Positions 61,677 through 64,000 of a stretch of 64,000 nucleotides of DNA are shown piece by piece; position 1 is the stretch's first letter; every line of letters begins with the position of its first letter. Below the pieces are notes generated by a model. It did no database searches. It was not told the origin of the DNA and saw only the letters and a list, made by a program, of their open reading frames with translations. The stretch covers positions 1-64,000 of the forward strand of contig JANQKI010000166.1 in the NCBI GenBank assembly GCA_028281165.1, read 5' to 3'. Source of the DNA: Opitutaceae bacterium (GTDB lineage Bacteria > Verrucomicrobiota > Verrucomicrobiia > Opitutales > Opitutaceae). Position numbers and translations under genes: made by a program.

Positions 61677-63485
61677 ATGAAACTCTATAAATCACTCTTT
61701 CTTCCAATGGCGTTACTCGTCGTATCCGCCTACGCCAACTACAACGCCGATCCCGATTCCAAGCCCGCCCAAACCGTTCTCGACGAGGAACTCTACGACC
61801 TCTCCGTCCTCAACGCTTCCGACGGGAGCTACTACCTAAGCGGCACCTGGATCGGCAACGAAACCAAAACGCCTTTATATAAATCCGACGACCTCAAGAA
61901 CTGGTCCTTCATTGGCGAGATCCTTTCCGCCAAAGGTATGCTCTCCAATCCAGAGCTTTACCAGCATGACGGTCAATTCTACCTCCTTGTCACCGAACGC
62001 GAAGGCGCCTCTCTGTACGTATCCAAAAAGCCAAGCGGCAAGTACAAGCGCCACGCCCGTCTCGGCGAAGGCATCAAAAACGCGTCATTGTTTTTCGATG
62101 ACAACCAGGCCTATCTCGTCTATGGCGGCGGACACATCGTCAAGCTCTCCAACGATCTCAGGCAAACCGTCGGCTCCACCGAATGGCTCCATCCTTCCTT
62201 CGACCGTCCGCGTCCCGCCTCTCCCGGCTGGGCCACTGAACGGGCTCAGATGCTGCGCATCGGCAGCGAAGCCGCCCAGATCATTAAGGAAAACGGCCGC
62301 TACTACCTGCTGGCCAGTGAACGCATCACCCGCCTCAACGACGTGATGTACGATATTCTCTGCGCGTCCTCAGATTCTCTATACGGCCCGTACACCGAGC
62401 GACGCCTCGCCTTCATGCACGCTGGCAGCGGCAGCGTCTTCAAGGCAAAGGATGGCCAGTACTACTGCGCTTTTTCTGGCCAAGCCGACGACAAGTATGT
62501 CATCGAAACCAAGAAACCCTTCATAGCTCCCGCTCAGTTTATTCGTGACAACCAGTCGATGGGCTTCACTGGCGAATTCTTCTACGAAAAGCCACCCATT
62601 GGCAACACCCGGAACCGCCTTCCACACGTTGAAGTGCGCGACCCCTCTATCTGCAAGGGACCCGACGGCTGGTACTATCAAGTCGGAACTGAGAACTGGG
62701 TGGATATCGAGTTCGGCAAGCCTCGCATCATGATGCGCCGCTCCAAGGATCTCTGGAATTGGGAAGACGTCGGTCACCTCGTCGATACCGACGATATCGG
62801 AGACCAGTTCGACGGACAGCCCTTGCGTGTCGAGAAAGGTCAGCGGCTCAACATGTGGGCTCCAGAAATTCAATACATCCAGTCGAGGGACGTTTTCATG
62901 CTATCGGTCAGCATTCCTCGCCTGCCGCGAGACCCAGGCACTTTGAATCGCGGGGACGGTACGCTTTCCCAAACCTGGATCTTCAAGGGCAAAGGCCCGA
63001 AGGGTCCCTTCAAGAACATCTTCGACCGAGCCGCCCACGACGGCATCGACGGCTTCTTCTTTGAAGAGGATGACGGACGTGTCTACTATCTCTACGGCTC
63101 GAACTACATTGCTGAGATGAATGACGATCTCACCGGCTTTAAAGAAGAGTTCCGCGAGCTCAAAGGCCTGCATGGTATCGAAGGCATGTCGCTGGTCAAA
63201 ATCGACGGCAAGTACCTGCTCGCCCGTGCCGACAACACCGGCGGTCCCGGTACGGCCAGCTACGAAGCCATCTACGGCGTATCTGACAATGTGTATGGAC
63301 CCTACAAATACAGAGGGTCCGTTCCGCATTGCGGCCACACCACCATGTTCGCCGGACACGACGGAAAATGGCGCCTCACCATGTTCGGCAGCGATTCCCA
63401 CGCCCCCGTTCGCCACGGCATGGGCATCCTCCAATTCGAACTCGACCAATACGACCGCATCATCGTGAAAGAGGACACTCCCTAA
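61677..63485 (+). CDS. Secreted GH43-like protein with two beta-propellers
   Basis: The frame extends up to 61533 through a repeat, but the ATG at 61677 starts a signal peptide (MKLYKSLFLPMALLVVSAYA). The 602-residue product has two GH43-like propellers, about 28-295 and 310-600. The second has a full candidate triad: Asp322 (VEVRDPS), Asp458 (GIDGFFF) and Glu502 (GIEGMSL). In the first, the pKa-modulating Asp is replaced by Asn135 (KNASLFF) and the acid site may be Glu188 (TERAQM), so it may bind rather than cleave. It is exported and codirectional with the other enzymes of the block. Confidence 0.85.
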   Translation: MKLYKSLFLPMALLVVSAYANYNADPDSKPAQTVLDEELYDLSVLNASDGSYYLSGTWIGNETKTPLYKSDDLKNWSFIGEILSAKGMLSNPELYQHDGQFYLLVTEREGASLYVSKKPSGKYKRHARLGEGIKNASLFFDDNQAYLVYGGGHIVKLSNDLRQTVGSTEWLHPSFDRPRPASPGWATERAQMLRIGSEAAQIIKENGRYYLLASERITRLNDVMYDILCASSDSLYGPYTERRLAFMHAGSGSVFKAKDGQYYCAFSGQADDKYVIETKKPFIAPAQFIRDNQSMGFTGEFFYEKPPIGNTRNRLPHVEVRDPSICKGPDGWYYQVGTENWVDIEFGKPRIMMRRSKDLWNWEDVGHLVDTDDIGDQFDGQPLRVEKGQRLNMWAPEIQYIQSRDVFMLSVSIPRLPRDPGTLNRGDGTLSQTWIFKGKGPKGPFKNIFDRAAHDGIDGFFFEEDDGRVYYLYGSNYIAEMNDDLTGFKEEFRELKGLHGIEGMSLVKIDGKYLLARADNTGGPGTASYEAIYGVSDNVYGPYKYRGSVPHCGHTTMFAGHDGKWRLTMFGSDSHAPVRHGMGILQFELDQYDRIIVKEDTP

Positions 63486-63528
63486 TGTAAACGCGATCAC
63501 CGACTGCATTCATAGATTCGCCCATACC

Positions 63529-64000
63529 ATGAAAACAGCCAAGCTACTAGCCACACTAATAGGAATATCCCTTTTTTCCCTATGCCACGCTTCTGACATC
63601 GCTAAGTTCGGAGAAGACAAAACGCCTTACCCGCTTTACGCGGTCACCTTCGGGCTCGATCACCAATTTTCGGATACGGATATCGAGCTGCTCGCCGATC
63701 ACTTCGACGGGCTCTTTGGAGGAATCAGCGTCCCTCCAGAAACCGCAGCCAAATTGCGAGGCAAGCGTCCTGATTTCGACATTCTTCGCTACTACGGCGG
63801 ATGGAACCTGGACAGAAACGCCTTCAGCTCGATCGCCGAATCGAAGTTGCAGCGCGAAGTCTTGCACTACCATTACGCCGATCTGGCGAATAGTATCGAT
63901 TCAACAACTACACGCATTCCGTTCAAAGACGCGTTTGGCTCCATAAAGATCTTCGAGCAACACGCGGACGCCTACGCTTGGATACTCGTCGATAGCGAAC
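63529..64000 (+). CDS. Secreted protein, N-terminal part only (cut by window edge)
   Basis: From the ATG at 63529 there are 157 codons without a stop. A signal peptide (about 1-22, ending SLCHA) is followed by a region with YPLYAVTFGLDHQFSDTD, LLADHFDGLFGG and ILRYYGGWNLDRNAFS. This looks like the first strands of a TIM-barrel glycosidase-like domain, but I do not recognise a defined family. It lies 43 bases after the double-propeller gene, in the same direction, and so probably belongs to the same catabolic unit. The function is left open because only the start is visible. Confidence 0.6.
   Translation, partial: MKTAKLLATLIGISLFSLCHASDIAKFGEDKTPYPLYAVTFGLDHQFSDTDIELLADHFDGLFGGISVPPETAAKLRGKRPDFDILRYYGGWNLDRNAFSSIAESKLQREVLHYHYADLANSIDSTTTRIPFKDAFGSIKIFEQHADAYAWILVDSE

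Overview
The window looks like part of a marine, polysaccharide-degrading Verrucomicrobiota genome, most likely class Opitutia (Pelagicoccus/Puniceicoccus-like). This is inferred from gene content, not from a marker gene. The clues are four large TonB-dependent receptors that start with an acidic stretch and an ELSPF(T/E)V motif, nine S1-family sulfatases, a Tat-exported sugar isomerase-like TIM barrel, a PadR-controlled duplicated permease, and a secreted protein ending in a TSTDLENW/FYRA-type module. I see no rRNA, tRNA, CRISPR array, transposase or phage gene. Most start codons lack a strong Shine-Dalgarno sequence.

Layout. 1-13.6 kb is a first carbohydrate locus: two divergent GH130 genes, a sulfatase overlapping the second, a TIM-barrel isomerase, a TonB receptor, a tandem SMP-30/gluconolactonase-like protein, an amidohydrolase and a second sulfatase. 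13.7-17.1 kb is a conserved three-gene amidoligase-type operon (circularly permuted ATP-grasp, alpha-E, transglutaminase). 17.1-28.1 kb is general accessory DNA: a secreted RidA-like protein and, 5 kb away, its decayed copy; a PadR/ADOP permease pair; a secreted unknown; HDOD and ribbon-helix-helix proteins; an M29 aminopeptidase; a DUF4336-like and a VOC protein. 28.4-46.5 kb is a second locus: three TonB receptors, two AraC regulators, a GPH-type sugar symporter and two sulfatases without signal peptides. 46.7-64 kb is a dense, co-directional block of secreted enzymes with strongly C-ending codons: a sulfatase-GH43 fusion, a GH43 plus lectin-like protein, four more sulfatases, two GH67/GH20-like TIM-barrel enzymes, a double-propeller GH43-like protein and a truncated last gene.

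How it may work together (inference). Secreted sulfatases and glycosidases trim a sulfated, probably uronate-containing polysaccharide. TonB receptors import fragments into the periplasm, a GPH symporter brings small sulfated sugars into the cytoplasm where leaderless sulfatases act, and AraC proteins sense the sugar. The substrate cannot be named from sequence alone, and no sulfatase-maturing enzyme is in the window.

The most unusual signal is a composite DNA element inside consecutive genes of the last block. About four AT-rich heptanucleotides (ACYATTC-like) are followed immediately by a perfect or near-perfect inverted repeat, always in the same reading phase and always at the signal-peptide cleavage region. 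The stem sequences differ between genes but remain complementary. A second strong signal is a 20-47 bp conserved element upstream of two paralogous TonB receptors, with an inverted copy next to the adjacent araC gene.
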